This document shows positions 36,154 through 44,605 of a stretch of 64,000 bases of DNA, in pieces (the stretch's first letter is position 1; each line of letters starts with the position of its first letter). This stretch comes from CAYVUB01 sp964454675 (GTDB taxonomy: Bacteria > Bacteroidota > Bacteroidia > Flavobacteriales > Flavobacteriaceae), in assembly GCA_964454675.1 (NCBI GenBank), contig CAYVUB010000001.1:186001-250000 (forward strand), given 5' to 3'. The notes beneath the pieces were generated by a model, which saw only the letters and a program-made list of their open reading frames with translations, searched no databases and was not told the origin of the DNA. A program made the position numbers and the translations under genes.

Positions 36154-37389
36154 ATGAAAAAATACATTTTAGCCCTAATAACACTTTCAATTTACAACAG
36201 TTCATTTGCTCAAGAAGTACAGATTATACCTTATCAGGATTCGAGGGTAATCACTACCGGAGTTCCTTTTTTACTCATAGCATCCGATGCGCGTGCCGCC
36301 GGTATGGGCGATATGGGTGTTGCCACATCTGCCGATGCTTATTCACAACAATGGAATCAGGCAAAGTACGCTTTTTCGGAAGCAAAATCAGGTATTGGTA
36401 TAAGCTATACACCGTATTTAAGCAAGTTGGTAAACGACATTTTTCTTGGAAATATAACTTATTTTAACAGACTCAATGAGCAAAGTGCCTTTGGTGTAAG
36501 CTTTAAATATTTCAGCTTAGGAGAAATAGAATTGGTTCAGGATGAATTTTCTGAAGCTTTGCTTGAAAAGCCTAATGAGCTTACCATTGATGCATCCTAT
36601 TCATTGCGCCTTGCCGACCAGTTTTCTATGGCGGTTGGATTGCGTTACCTGCGTTCAGATTTAAGAATTCAGGCGGTTGATGCCAATGCCGGTGCAGCAA
36701 GTTCTGTTGCAGCCGATATTTCCGGATACTATCAAAGCGAAGAAAATGCCTACAACGATTTTAACGGGCGTTGGAGAGCAGGTTTTGCACTTCAAAATTT
36801 AGGACCAACCATCAAATATGATGATGCCGGCAGAGAAAACTTTTTGCCGACAACCTTAAGACTTGGCGGTGGTTTCGATTTTATTTTTGATGATTACAAT
36901 ACTTTGGCAGTAACCGCAGAAGTCACCAAGTTGTTGGTGCCGACACCGCCAAAATTAGGAAGACGTATAGACTTTAACGATTTGAACGGTAATGGCGTAT
37001 ATGATGCCGATGAAGACGAACTTATAAGCACCACGGAAAATTATATTATTTCGGGAAAATCAAATGACGTAAGTTTCGTTAAAGGGATTTTTCAGTCGTT
37101 TGGTGATGCGCCGGGCGGTTTTAGCGAAGAGCTAAGAGAATTTACCTGGGCATTGGGTGCAGAGTACAGATATCAGGATTCATTCGCCTTTAGAGCCGGA
37201 TATTTCAATGAAAGCGAAGACAAAGGAGCACGTAAGTTTTTCGCTCTTGGTGCAGGATTCAAATATACCACCATCAATATTGATATGTCCTATTTGTTTT
37301 CGGCATCAAAAATTCAAAGCCCGTTAGAAAATACCTTGCGTTTTTCACTAACCTTTAATTTTGGCGATGGTGAATACCGGGAATATTAA
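36154..37389 (+). CDS. porV: T9SS outer-membrane protein PorV (LptO)
   Basis: 411 residues with signal peptide (SSFAQ). The start of the barrel, PFLLIASDARAAGMGDMGVA followed by TSADAYSQQWNQAKY, is diagnostic for PorV, an FadL-like 14-strand barrel that carries secreted cargo from the translocon to PorU. It ends LTFNFGDGEYREY. Spaced 63 bp after porU; a terminator follows. Confidence 0.95.
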   Translation: MKKYILALITLSIYNSSFAQEVQIIPYQDSRVITTGVPFLLIASDARAAGMGDMGVATSADAYSQQWNQAKYAFSEAKSGIGISYTPYLSKLVNDIFLGNITYFNRLNEQSAFGVSFKYFSLGEIELVQDEFSEALLEKPNELTIDASYSLRLADQFSMAVGLRYLRSDLRIQAVDANAGAASSVAADISGYYQSEENAYNDFNGRWRAGFALQNLGPTIKYDDAGRENFLPTTLRLGGGFDFIFDDYNTLAVTAEVTKLLVPTPPKLGRRIDFNDLNGNGVYDADEDELISTTENYIISGKSNDVSFVKGIFQSFGDAPGGFSEELREFTWALGAEYRYQDSFAFRAGYFNESEDKGARKFFALGAGFKYTTINIDMSYLFSASKIQSPLENTLRFSLTFNFGDGEYREY

Positions 37390-37417
37390 AAAAATAACAT
37401 TCAATAAAACAAATCAT

Positions 37418-37450
37418 AAAAACTATTGCCTATCTTAAGCAATAGTTTTT
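37418..37450 (+). terminator. Terminator after porV
   Basis: Stem AAAAACTATTGC / GCAATAGTTTTT (12 bp, loop 9) followed by a T tract; just ahead of cdd. Confidence 0.85.
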
Positions 37451-37469
37451 TTGTCTTATACCATTTTAT

Positions 37470-37952
37470 ATGAAGGAAATAAAAATTGAAACCTCATTAA
37501 TTGTCTATGATAATTTTGATGAATTGCCCGAAGATGTAAAAACCTTGATGAATAAAGCCTCAGAAGCCAGAGCAAAATCCTACTCACCCTATTCAAAGTT
37601 TAGTGTAGGCGCAGCCATACTTCTTGAAAATGACGAAATCATCACAGGAAGCAATCAGGAAAATGCTTCATACCCATCGGGATTATGTGCAGAGCGAACC
37701 GCTATTTTTTATGCCGGTGCGGCGTATCCTAATATTAAAATTAAGCGTATGGCAATCATAGCCGGCTCAAACCTGCATCAAACAGTTACGCCTATCCCGC
37801 CTTGTGGTGCCTGCCGTCAATCTATTGCAGAATATGAGGTAAAACAAGAAGCACCTATCGAGATTTATTTTATGGGAGAAACCGGTAAAGTGGTAAAATC
37901 AGATTCACTGGCAAATTTGCTGCCACTTGTTTTTGATAAATCGCATCTATAA
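37470..37952 (+). CDS. cdd: Cytidine deaminase
   Basis: 160 residues. Zinc site CAERTA (Cys73, catalytic Glu75) and PPCGACRQ (Cys112, Cys115), as in the tetrameric family. It converts cytidine or deoxycytidine to the uridine form in pyrimidine salvage. Located between porV and pdhA, as in many flavobacterial genomes. Confidence 0.93.
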   Translation: MKEIKIETSLIVYDNFDELPEDVKTLMNKASEARAKSYSPYSKFSVGAAILLENDEIITGSNQENASYPSGLCAERTAIFYAGAAYPNIKIKRMAIIAGSNLHQTVTPIPPCGACRQSIAEYEVKQEAPIEIYFMGETGKVVKSDSLANLLPLVFDKSHL

Positions 37953-38006
37953 CGTTATAGTTGCAGGCAAATCATAAAACTATTAAATTTTACCAACTAC
38001 AGTTTT

Positions 38007-38034
38007 TTCGTTAGTGACTAAAGTGTTATTTTTG
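38007..38034 (+). promoter_or_regulatory. Candidate promoter of pdhA
   Basis: TATTTTTG at 38027-38034 matches the Bacteroidota -7 element TAnnTTTG; TTCG sits 16 bp upstream in place of the TTTG -33 box. It would give a leader of roughly 90 bases before the pdhA start at 38132. Confidence 0.4.
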
Positions 38035-38131
38035 TTACCCGTTTGCCCTTACTTTTTAATGAACATTTCATAATTAAAGATGTTCATGTTTAAAAGATAC
38101 AAACGTTATTTATTTTAATACTGTTGAATAA

Positions 38132-39130
38132 ATGCAAAAAATAACCAAAGAAGTGTACCTTAAATGGTACGAAGATATGCTGTTCTGGAGAAAGTTTGAA
38201 GACAAACTTGCCGCCGTTTATATCCAGCAAAAAGTTAGAGGATTTCTTCACTTATACAATGGTCAGGAAGCTGTTTTAGCCGGTGCTTTGCACGCTATGG
38301 ATTTGACCAAAGACAAAATGATTACCGCATACCGTAACCACGTTCAGCCCATAGGTATGGGTGTCGATCCAAGACGTGTTATGGCAGAGTTGTACGGTAA
38401 AGCTACCGGAACCTCACAAGGTCTTGGAGGCTCAATGCATATTTTTTCAAAAGAATTTCGTTTTTACGGCGGTCACGGTATTGTTGGAGGACAAATTCCG
38501 TTGGGTGCAGGTATTGCTTTTGGCGATAAATACCACGGCAGTGATGCAGTTACTTTATGCTGCTTTGGTGATGGTGCTGCACGTCAGGGTTCGCTGCATG
38601 AAACCTTCAATCTTGCCATGCTTTGGAAATTACCGGTAGTATTTGTTTGTGAAAACAATGGTTATGCCATGGGAACTTCCGTGGAGCGCACCGCAAACCA
38701 TACAGACATCTGGAAACTTGGTTTGGGCTATGAAATGCCTTCCGGCCCTGTTGACGGGATGAATCCTGTAAAAGTAGCCGAAGCTTTTGACGAAGCTATA
38801 CAACGTGCCCGACGTGGCGACGGTCCTACATTTTTAGAATTGAAAACCTATCGTTACAGAGGTCACTCTATGAGTGATGCGCAACATTACAGAACCAAAG
38901 AAGAAGTTGCCGAGTATCAAAAAATAGACCCGATTACGCAGGTGAAAGATATTTTGCTTAAAGAATATAACGTGACCGAAGCCGATATTGAAGTGATGGA
39001 TCAACGTGTGAAAGATTTGGTGGCAGAATGTGAAAAATTTGCTGAAGAATCGCCATATCCGGAGCTGAATGTTATGTACGATGCCGTTTACGAACAAAAA
39101 GATTATCCATTCATACAACACAAACTATAA
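38132..39130 (+). CDS. pdhA: Pyruvate dehydrogenase E1 alpha
   Basis: 332 residues. The TPP-binding stretch GDGAARQGSLHETFNLAMLW (from Gly146) ending in CENNGYAMGT, plus RGHSMSDAQHYRTKEE, the phosphorylation-loop region of E1 alpha. With E1 beta it decarboxylates pyruvate and reductively acetylates the lipoyl group of E2. The gene for E1 beta is not nearby and must be elsewhere. pdhC starts 3 bp after its stop. Confidence 0.94.
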   Translation: MQKITKEVYLKWYEDMLFWRKFEDKLAAVYIQQKVRGFLHLYNGQEAVLAGALHAMDLTKDKMITAYRNHVQPIGMGVDPRRVMAELYGKATGTSQGLGGSMHIFSKEFRFYGGHGIVGGQIPLGAGIAFGDKYHGSDAVTLCCFGDGAARQGSLHETFNLAMLWKLPVVFVCENNGYAMGTSVERTANHTDIWKLGLGYEMPSGPVDGMNPVKVAEAFDEAIQRARRGDGPTFLELKTYRYRGHSMSDAQHYRTKEEVAEYQKIDPITQVKDILLKEYNVTEADIEVMDQRVKDLVAECEKFAEESPYPELNVMYDAVYEQKDYPFIQHKL

Positions 39131-39133
39131 GTT

Positions 39134-40783
39134 ATGGCAGAAATTATCAACATGCCTCGTTTGAGCGACACTATGGAAGAAGGTACAGTTGCTGCGTGGC
39201 TGAAAAAAGTGGGCGATAAGGTTAAAGAAGGCGATATCCTTGCAGAAATTGAAACCGATAAAGCTACAATGGAGTTTGAATCCTTTCATGAAGGTACACT
39301 GCTTTATATAGGAGTGAAAGAAGGCGAAACCACAAAGGTTGACCAATTGCTGGCAATTATAGGAAACGAAGGCGAAGATATTTCGGGTTTATTAACAGGA
39401 AAAAGTACCGAATCAAAAGAAGAAAAAACAGAATCAAAAGAAGATGAAGTTGTCACTTCGAGCGCAGTCGGGAAGTCTCATAACGATAAATCATCAAACG
39501 AACTCGAACTGCCGGAAGGTGTAACCGTTGTAACCATGCCTCGTTTGAGTGATACTATGGAAGAAGGTACCGTCGCCACCTGGATTAAAAAAGTAGGCGA
39601 CGATGTGAATGAAGGCGATATCCTTGCCGAGATAGAAACCGATAAGGCCACGATGGAATTTGAATCGTTCCAGTCAGGAACTTTACTTTATATAGGTATT
39701 CAAGAAGGCGAATCGGCAAAGGTTGATGCGTTGCTGGCAATTATAGGGCCAAAAGGAACAGACGTTTCCGGTATTTCCAAAAATTTTAAAGCAGGAAGCC
39801 CAACTTCCGAAACGAAAAAAGAGGAAAAGAAAGCAGATACTCCCAAAAGCGAACCAAAACAAGAAGAGAAAGCTGTTGTCACGTCGGGCGCAGTCGAGAC
39901 GTCTTCAAGTTCAGTTTCTCGGGATTCAGATCGTGTATTCGTTTCGCCATTAGCAAAAAAAATAGCCCAGGAAAAAGGTATTAATCTGTCACAGATAAAA
40001 GGCAGCGGTGAGCAAGGGCGTATCATTAAACGTGATATTGATAATTATAATCCGGCGGCAGCATCGGTTGCAGCAGTAGGAAAATTTGTCCCTGCAGGTC
40101 AGGAAGATTTTGAAGAAAAAGCAAATTCGCAAATGCGTAAGGTTATTGCAAAACGCCTTGCAGAATCTAAGTTTACAGCACCACATTATTATCTTAATGT
40201 CGAGTTTGATATGGCAAATGCTATGGCTTTTCGTGAGCAGTTTAATTCTATTCCCGACACAAAAATTTCGTTCAACGATATGATTGTCAAAGCCTGTGCG
40301 CTGGCATTGAAAAAGCATCCGCAGGTAAATTCACAATGGTTTGCAGACAAAATGCGTCTGAATAGTCACGTTCATATAGGTGTGGCTGTTGCAGTTGAAG
40401 ACGGATTGGTCGTGCCGGTTGTACGTTTTGCCAACGAGCAAAGCCTGCCGCAAATAGGTGCTGCCGTAAAAGATTTTGCAGGCAGAGCCAGAAACAAAAA
40501 GCTGACACCTCAGGAAATGGAAGGTAGTACATTTACTATTTCTAATCTGGGAATGTTTGGTATTGAGAGTTTTACGTCTATTATCAATCAGCCTAATTCA
40601 GCAATTTTATCAGTAGGTGCCATTGTTGAAAAACCGGTTGTTAAAAACGGCCGGATAGTTGTGGGCAATACCATGAAGCTTACATTGGCGTGCGACCACA
40701 GAACCGTTGATGGCGCTACAGGAGCACAGTTTTTACAAACCTTAAAGGGTTATATTGAAAACCCTATAACGATGTTACTATAA
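39134..40783 (+). CDS. pdhC: Pyruvate dehydrogenase E2 (acetyltransferase)
   Basis: 549 residues. Two lipoyl domains, each with ETDKATMEFESF (lipoylated Lys in each; about residues 1-78 and 134-212), an E3/E1-binding domain (VFVSPLAKKIAQEKGINLSQ, ~ 278-312) and a catalytic domain with DHRTVDGATGAQFL near the end. It transfers acetyl groups to CoA. The linkers after the lipoyl domains contain VVTSSAVGKSH and VVTSGAVETSSS, encoded by REP-like hairpins listed separately. Confidence 0.94.
   Translation: MAEIINMPRLSDTMEEGTVAAWLKKVGDKVKEGDILAEIETDKATMEFESFHEGTLLYIGVKEGETTKVDQLLAIIGNEGEDISGLLTGKSTESKEEKTESKEDEVVTSSAVGKSHNDKSSNELELPEGVTVVTMPRLSDTMEEGTVATWIKKVGDDVNEGDILAEIETDKATMEFESFQSGTLLYIGIQEGESAKVDALLAIIGPKGTDVSGISKNFKAGSPTSETKKEEKKADTPKSEPKQEEKAVVTSGAVETSSSSVSRDSDRVFVSPLAKKIAQEKGINLSQIKGSGEQGRIIKRDIDNYNPAAASVAAVGKFVPAGQEDFEEKANSQMRKVIAKRLAESKFTAPHYYLNVEFDMANAMAFREQFNSIPDTKISFNDMIVKACALALKKHPQVNSQWFADKMRLNSHVHIGVAVAVEDGLVVPVVRFANEQSLPQIGAAVKDFAGRARNKKLTPQEMEGSTFTISNLGMFGIESFTSIINQPNSAILSVGAIVEKPVVKNGRIVVGNTMKLTLACDHRTVDGATGAQFLQTLKGYIENPITMLL
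39450..39479 (+). repeat. REP-like hairpin inside pdhC, linker 1
   Basis: TTGTCA plus hairpin 39455-39476, stem ACTTC/GAAGT, loop GAGCGCAGTCGG. Translated in frame as VVTSSAVGKS. Confidence 0.8.
39876..39906 (+). repeat. REP-like hairpin inside pdhC, linker 2
   Basis: TTGTCA plus hairpin 39881-39902, stem ACGTC/GACGT, loop GGGCGCAGTCGA. Translated in frame as VVTSGAVETS. Confidence 0.8.
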
Positions 40784-40809
40784 CAAGTTTTATACTTTAT
40801 AATTATTAT

Positions 40810-40850
40810 AAATCCTGTTTTATTCATTTAAAGCAGGATTTTTTTGTTTT
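40810..40850 (+). terminator. Terminator after pdhC
   Basis: Stem AAATCCTG / CAGGATTT, 16-base AT-rich loop, followed by TTTTTTGTTTT. Confidence 0.75.
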
Positions 40851-41089
40851 TAAAATGCTGGTTAAATTGTGTGGTAACAAAATTTTTTTCTGGAATACAG
40901 CGATTTATAAAAAGGTAATAGGTGTTTTTTGATTAATGGATGAATATTCAGTTTTACAAAGTTACAAATGTTGCAGACTGTAAAACATTCCACGAAGTTA
41001 AGATTTTATACCTGATAAAACATATTCGTGTGCCTATCGTCGGCAGTCAGGTTTGTGGTAAATGTTGCAGACTGCGACTGCAAACTAAA
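40851..41089. other. Intergenic with 15-bp direct repeat
   Basis: Between the pdhC terminator and the end of the TPM gene. AAATGTTGCAGACTG occurs at 40966-40980 and again at 41060-41074, 94 bp apart. No gene seen; a plus-strand frame running into the TPM gene is the mirror of its Gly-rich tail. Confidence 0.6.
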
Positions 41090-41908
41090 TTACCATCCAC
41101 CCGAAGCACCGCCACCGCCAAAGCCTCCGCCGCCAAAGCCCCCGCCGAAGCCACCACCACCAAAGCTTCCGCCACCAAATCCACCGCCGGAGCTTCTTCC
41201 AAAACTTCCTCCGCCATAGCTTCCGCGACCCATATTGCTCAAAATGATAGCATCCAGAATACTCGTACCATCTGTACGATGTCTGTTGCCGCCACCGCCA
41301 CCACGATTATTTTTTGAAATGGAAATCATGATAATGATAAAAACGATAAACAGCAAAATGATAAACCCGACAGGAAATCCTTCGGCATTCTGTTGTCTTG
41401 TGCCTTTGTATTCGCCGTTTAAAACATTAAAAATAGCATCGGTACCACTATTAAGTCCGCCGTAATAATCATCCTGCTTAAAGTAAGGGATAATATTGTT
41501 CTGGATAATACGTCTGGACATGGCATCGGTCAATAAATGTTCAACACCATAGCCGGTTTTTATAGAGATACGCCGGTCATCACGAGCCAGCAGGATAAAC
41601 ACGCCATTGTCTTCTTTTTTCTGGCCTATTTCCCAATCATGTGCCCATTTTGTTCCTAAGTAATCTATATTTTCACCTTGAGTAGAAGCGATGATTGCCA
41701 CAACAATTTGTGTGGAAGTCGTATCGGAATATCTTATGAGCTTTTGCTCTAAACTTTGTTTTTGACTTTCAGACAGCAAGCCGTAGTAGTCATACAGGCT
41801 GGTTTGTTCGGAAGTTTTTACAGGTTTCGCCGGAATTTTATACTGTGAAAACCCAAATTGCATGCAGCCCAAAGCCAATAAGGCAATTAAAAGAAATTGT
41901 CTTTTCAT
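41090..41908 (-). CDS. TPM-domain protein with Gly-rich tail
   Basis: 272 residues from MKRQFLLIALLALGCMQFGF (signal peptide, cut near FSQ); the frame opens 11 codons earlier without a signal there. TPM/DUF477 domain at about 20-150 (TSLYDYYGLLSESQKQSLEQ, KWAHDWEIGQKKEDNGVFIL). One membrane segment (VGFIILLFIVFIIIMISI), then a tail of GGGGFGGG repeats. This is the YgcG-like layout; function in the envelope unclear. It forms a cluster with a second TPM gene and lemA. Confidence 0.87.
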   Translation of the reverse strand: MKRQFLLIALLALGCMQFGFSQYKIPAKPVKTSEQTSLYDYYGLLSESQKQSLEQKLIRYSDTTSTQIVVAIIASTQGENIDYLGTKWAHDWEIGQKKEDNGVFILLARDDRRISIKTGYGVEHLLTDAMSRRIIQNNIIPYFKQDDYYGGLNSGTDAIFNVLNGEYKGTRQQNAEGFPVGFIILLFIVFIIIMISISKNNRGGGGGNRHRTDGTSILDAIILSNMGRGSYGGGSFGRSSGGGFGGGSFGGGGFGGGFGGGGFGGGGASGGW

Positions 41909-41998
41909 GGTAATTATATTGTTGGCTAAATGCTGCTGCATGCGTTTAAAATTGAAATACGTATTATTTAAATGTCAGTGTTAAGCTGACAATGAGGC

Positions 41999-42436
41999 TT
42001 ACCCTTTGGATATGTCGTTTGACAGCTCATTGGTATTGGTGTGATGCCACGGGAAATGTTTTGCAAGTTGCTCGCCGGCTCTTGTGACGCCGTCAATAAG
42101 CCCTTGCTTAAAATGTCCTTGCTTAAAACGCTCTTGGATAGCATCTTTTGTGCAGTCCCAAAAATCGCTTTCAACAACATCATTAATACCTTTGTCGCCA
42201 AAAATCACAAAATTTCTGTCATCAACCGCAACATAAATGAGCACGCCGTTTTGAAGTTTGGTATTGTCCATTTTTAACTCGTGAAACACATCCATAGCTC
42301 TGTCCACCGCATCTATTTTTGAGGTGCTTTCAATATGAATGCGTATTTCGCCTGAGGTTTTTTGTTCGGCAATGCGTATAGCTTCAACAATGTCGTGTTC
42401 TTCTTCGGCAGTTAAAAAATCTTCAATGTTTGGCAT
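41999..42436 (-). CDS. TPM-domain protein
   Basis: 145 residues with the TPM/DUF477 core: EHDIVEAIRIAEQKTSGEIR, KLQNGVLIYVAVDDRNFVIF, GDKGINDVVESDFWDCTKDA. No signal peptide or clear anchor. It starts 5 bp after the lemA stop, so the two are co-transcribed; the three genes lemA-TPM-TPM are a common arrangement in Bacteroidota. Role unknown. Confidence 0.87.
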   Translation of the reverse strand: MPNIEDFLTAEEEHDIVEAIRIAEQKTSGEIRIHIESTSKIDAVDRAMDVFHELKMDNTKLQNGVLIYVAVDDRNFVIFGDKGINDVVESDFWDCTKDAIQERFKQGHFKQGLIDGVTRAGEQLAKHFPWHHTNTNELSNDISKG

Positions 42437-42441
42437 AGCTA

Positions 42442-43038
42442 TCAGAAATTAAACTCAACATCCGGTGCTTTTTCGCTTCCGGCTTCGGCTTTGAAATATT
42501 GCAGGTCGTCAAAGTTAAATAATCCTGCCAATAATGAGTTTGGAAACGTTTTGATGTGCTTGTTGTATGGTTCTACAGCTTCGTTAAAACGGTCTCTGGC
42601 AACGTTGATGCGGTTTTCTGTGCCTTCTAATTGCGATTGTAATTCTAAAAAGTTTTGATTGGCTTTGATGTCAGGATAGCGTTCTACAGTTACCAATAAT
42701 CGTGATAACGCACTGCTCAATCCACTTTGTGCCTGGTTGAAAGCTGCTAAATCTTCGGGCGTGATATTGCTTGGGTCGATGGTCGTTTTGGTTGCTTCAC
42801 TACGAGCTTTGATAACGGCTTCCAAAGTGCTTTTTTCAAAATCGGCAGCACCTTGAACAGTTTTTACAAGGTTGCCTATAAGGTCATTACGACGTTGGTA
42901 GCTGCTTTCTACATCACCCCAAGTTCTGGTGGCGGTTTCTTTAAGTTCAACAGCAGTATTGTTGAATCCTTTTGCCCAAGAGTATATTCCAAAGACAATA
43001 ACTACAATAATTATAACGGGAATAAGCCATTTTTTCAT
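42442..43038 (-). CDS. lemA: LemA family protein
   Basis: 198 residues. An N-terminal membrane anchor (MKKWLIPVIIIVVIVFGIYS) and the LemA helical bundle with ESSYQRRNDLIGNLVKTVQG, RYPDIKANQNFLELQSQLEG and TENRINVARDRFNEAVEPYN. LemA is a membrane protein of unclear molecular role. First gene of the lemA-TPM-TPM cluster. Confidence 0.92.
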   Translation of the reverse strand: MKKWLIPVIIIVVIVFGIYSWAKGFNNTAVELKETATRTWGDVESSYQRRNDLIGNLVKTVQGAADFEKSTLEAVIKARSEATKTTIDPSNITPEDLAAFNQAQSGLSSALSRLLVTVERYPDIKANQNFLELQSQLEGTENRINVARDRFNEAVEPYNKHIKTFPNSLLAGLFNFDDLQYFKAEAGSEKAPDVEFNF

Positions 43039-43093
43039 AATATGTGTTTTTTTAAGTGTTAGTGTTTTATTAGTTAAATAAGTTGCTAAAATG

Positions 43094-43423
43094 TTACAAC
43101 TGTTCTTTTATTTTTAAAAGTTGATTTTTGATGTTTTCTAATTTGCTGATAATTTCAAAATTATGAAGCGATTTTTGTTTTTCTTCTTTTAAATGAATTT
43201 TTGCGCCTTCAAGGGTAAAACCCCGTTCTTTCACCAAATGGTAAATAAACTTAAGGTTGCTAATGTCTTCGGGCGTAAACTTTCGGTTGCCTTTGGCATT
43301 TTTTTTAGGTTGCAGTATATCAAATTCTTTTTCCCAAAACCGTATTAAAGATGCGTTAACATCAAAAGCTTTGGCAACTTCGCCTATGCTGTAATAGCGT
43401 TTTTCCGGAAGGTTGATATGCAT
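43094..43423 (-). CDS. MerR-family transcription regulator
   Basis: 109 residues with the MerR winged helix-turn-helix: RYYSIGEVAKAFDVNASLIR, FWEKEFDILQPKKNAKGNRK and the dimerising helix region after RKFTPEDISNLKFIYHLVKE. No effector domain, so it may act as a small DNA-binding regulator. Start is 4 bp after the M23 peptidase stop, so they share a transcript. Confidence 0.88.
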   Translation of the reverse strand: MHINLPEKRYYSIGEVAKAFDVNASLIRFWEKEFDILQPKKNAKGNRKFTPEDISNLKFIYHLVKERGFTLEGAKIHLKEEKQKSLHNFEIISKLENIKNQLLKIKEQL

Positions 43424-43427
43424 AGTG

Positions 43428-44399
43428 TTAGTCTAATGATTGGTTTTCTAAAGATGCTTTTTCTAATAATTGTCCAAATTCTTCTGCCGATAAATTACCG
43501 TAATAGAAATTAATAGGATTGATGCGTTCTTCATCTTTAAATATTTCATAATGCAAATGCGGTGCTTCCGACCGGCCTGTACTTCCTACAAAGCCAATTA
43601 ATTCACCGCGTTTTACACGTTGGTTTGTTCTTACGTTATACTTGTATAAATGGGCATATAATGATACATAGCCATAACCGTGGTCTATTCTTATATGGTT
43701 GCCGTAACCCGTTGCGCTATTATCGGCTCTTACAACAATACCATCACCGGAGGCATAAACAGGTGTTCCTCGTGGCGCTGTAAAATCCATGCCGTAATGA
43801 AATTTACGTTCTTTGGTAAACGGGTCTGTCCTGTATCCAAACCCCGAAACCAATTGGGTTATAAATTCATTACTTACGGGCTGTATGGCAGGAATTGCCG
43901 CCAGAAATTTTTCTTTATCTGCTGCCAAAGCTGCTATTTCATCAAGTGAACGGGACTGCACGACAATCTGTTTTTGTAAAATATCCATACGTTTGTTGGT
44001 TTCTATAATCAATTTTGAATTGTCAAAACCTTCAATATTCTTGTAGCGGTTAATACCCCCAAAACCGGCTTTGCGCTGTTCTTCGGGTATTGGGTTTGCA
44101 CCAAAATACAAACGGTAAATTCCATTGTCACGCTCTTCTACATTGGAAAGTACAGCTTGGGCTTCGTCCATTTTTTTGTTAAGAAGCTCGTACTGCAACT
44201 GCATGTGATGTAACTCCCGGGCTAAAGCACGTTCTTTTGGCGATTCTACATACTGGCTGGCAAGAAATACGAACAAAAACCCAAAAAGTGCCGATGCCAG
44301 CAAGAACACAAATCCGTATGTAAGCGCCGTTCCTCTTTTGCGCTCTATTTTTTTGTATGAAAGCGTTTCAGAATCGTAATAATATTTTACCTTACTCAT
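43428..44399 (-). CDS. M23 peptidoglycan endopeptidase
   Basis: 323 residues. One membrane anchor near 28-50 (YGFVFLLASALFGFLFVFLA), a coiled coil, then the LytM/M23 domain with zinc residues in KFHYGMDFTAPRGTPVYA and APHLHYEIFKDEERINP. Such peptidases cut peptidoglycan cross-bridges and often act in division or cell shape. All key His and Asp positions are visible. It is divergent from alaS. Confidence 0.9.
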   Translation of the reverse strand: MSKVKYYYDSETLSYKKIERKRGTALTYGFVFLLASALFGFLFVFLASQYVESPKERALARELHHMQLQYELLNKKMDEAQAVLSNVEERDNGIYRLYFGANPIPEEQRKAGFGGINRYKNIEGFDNSKLIIETNKRMDILQKQIVVQSRSLDEIAALAADKEKFLAAIPAIQPVSNEFITQLVSGFGYRTDPFTKERKFHYGMDFTAPRGTPVYASGDGIVVRADNSATGYGNHIRIDHGYGYVSLYAHLYKYNVRTNQRVKRGELIGFVGSTGRSEAPHLHYEIFKDEERINPINFYYGNLSAEEFGQLLEKASLENQSLD

Positions 44400-44605
44400 T
44401 ATCTAATTTATACTATTTTTGCAGGAAATTCAGATGGATTTATAATCAGCTGACTTTGATAACGACCAAACTTACAAAAATATTTTAAATGTAAATTTAG
44501 TAAAAATTTTCCTGCTCAATCACTACAGTAGCATATTGTACAGATTGGTAGTAATAATAACACGACCATTACAGCAATAATAAACAAGCAATTCAAGATA
44601 TATCA

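Noticed and set aside
38132..40783. Missing E1 beta subunit as a sign of a broken complex
   Set aside because: In Flavobacteriia pdhB is usually located elsewhere in the genome, so its absence here is normal.
41028..41317. Proline-rich plus-strand frames opposite the TPM gene
   Set aside because: They are the reverse complement of the Gly-rich tail; the minus-strand gene has a signal peptide, domain and normal start.
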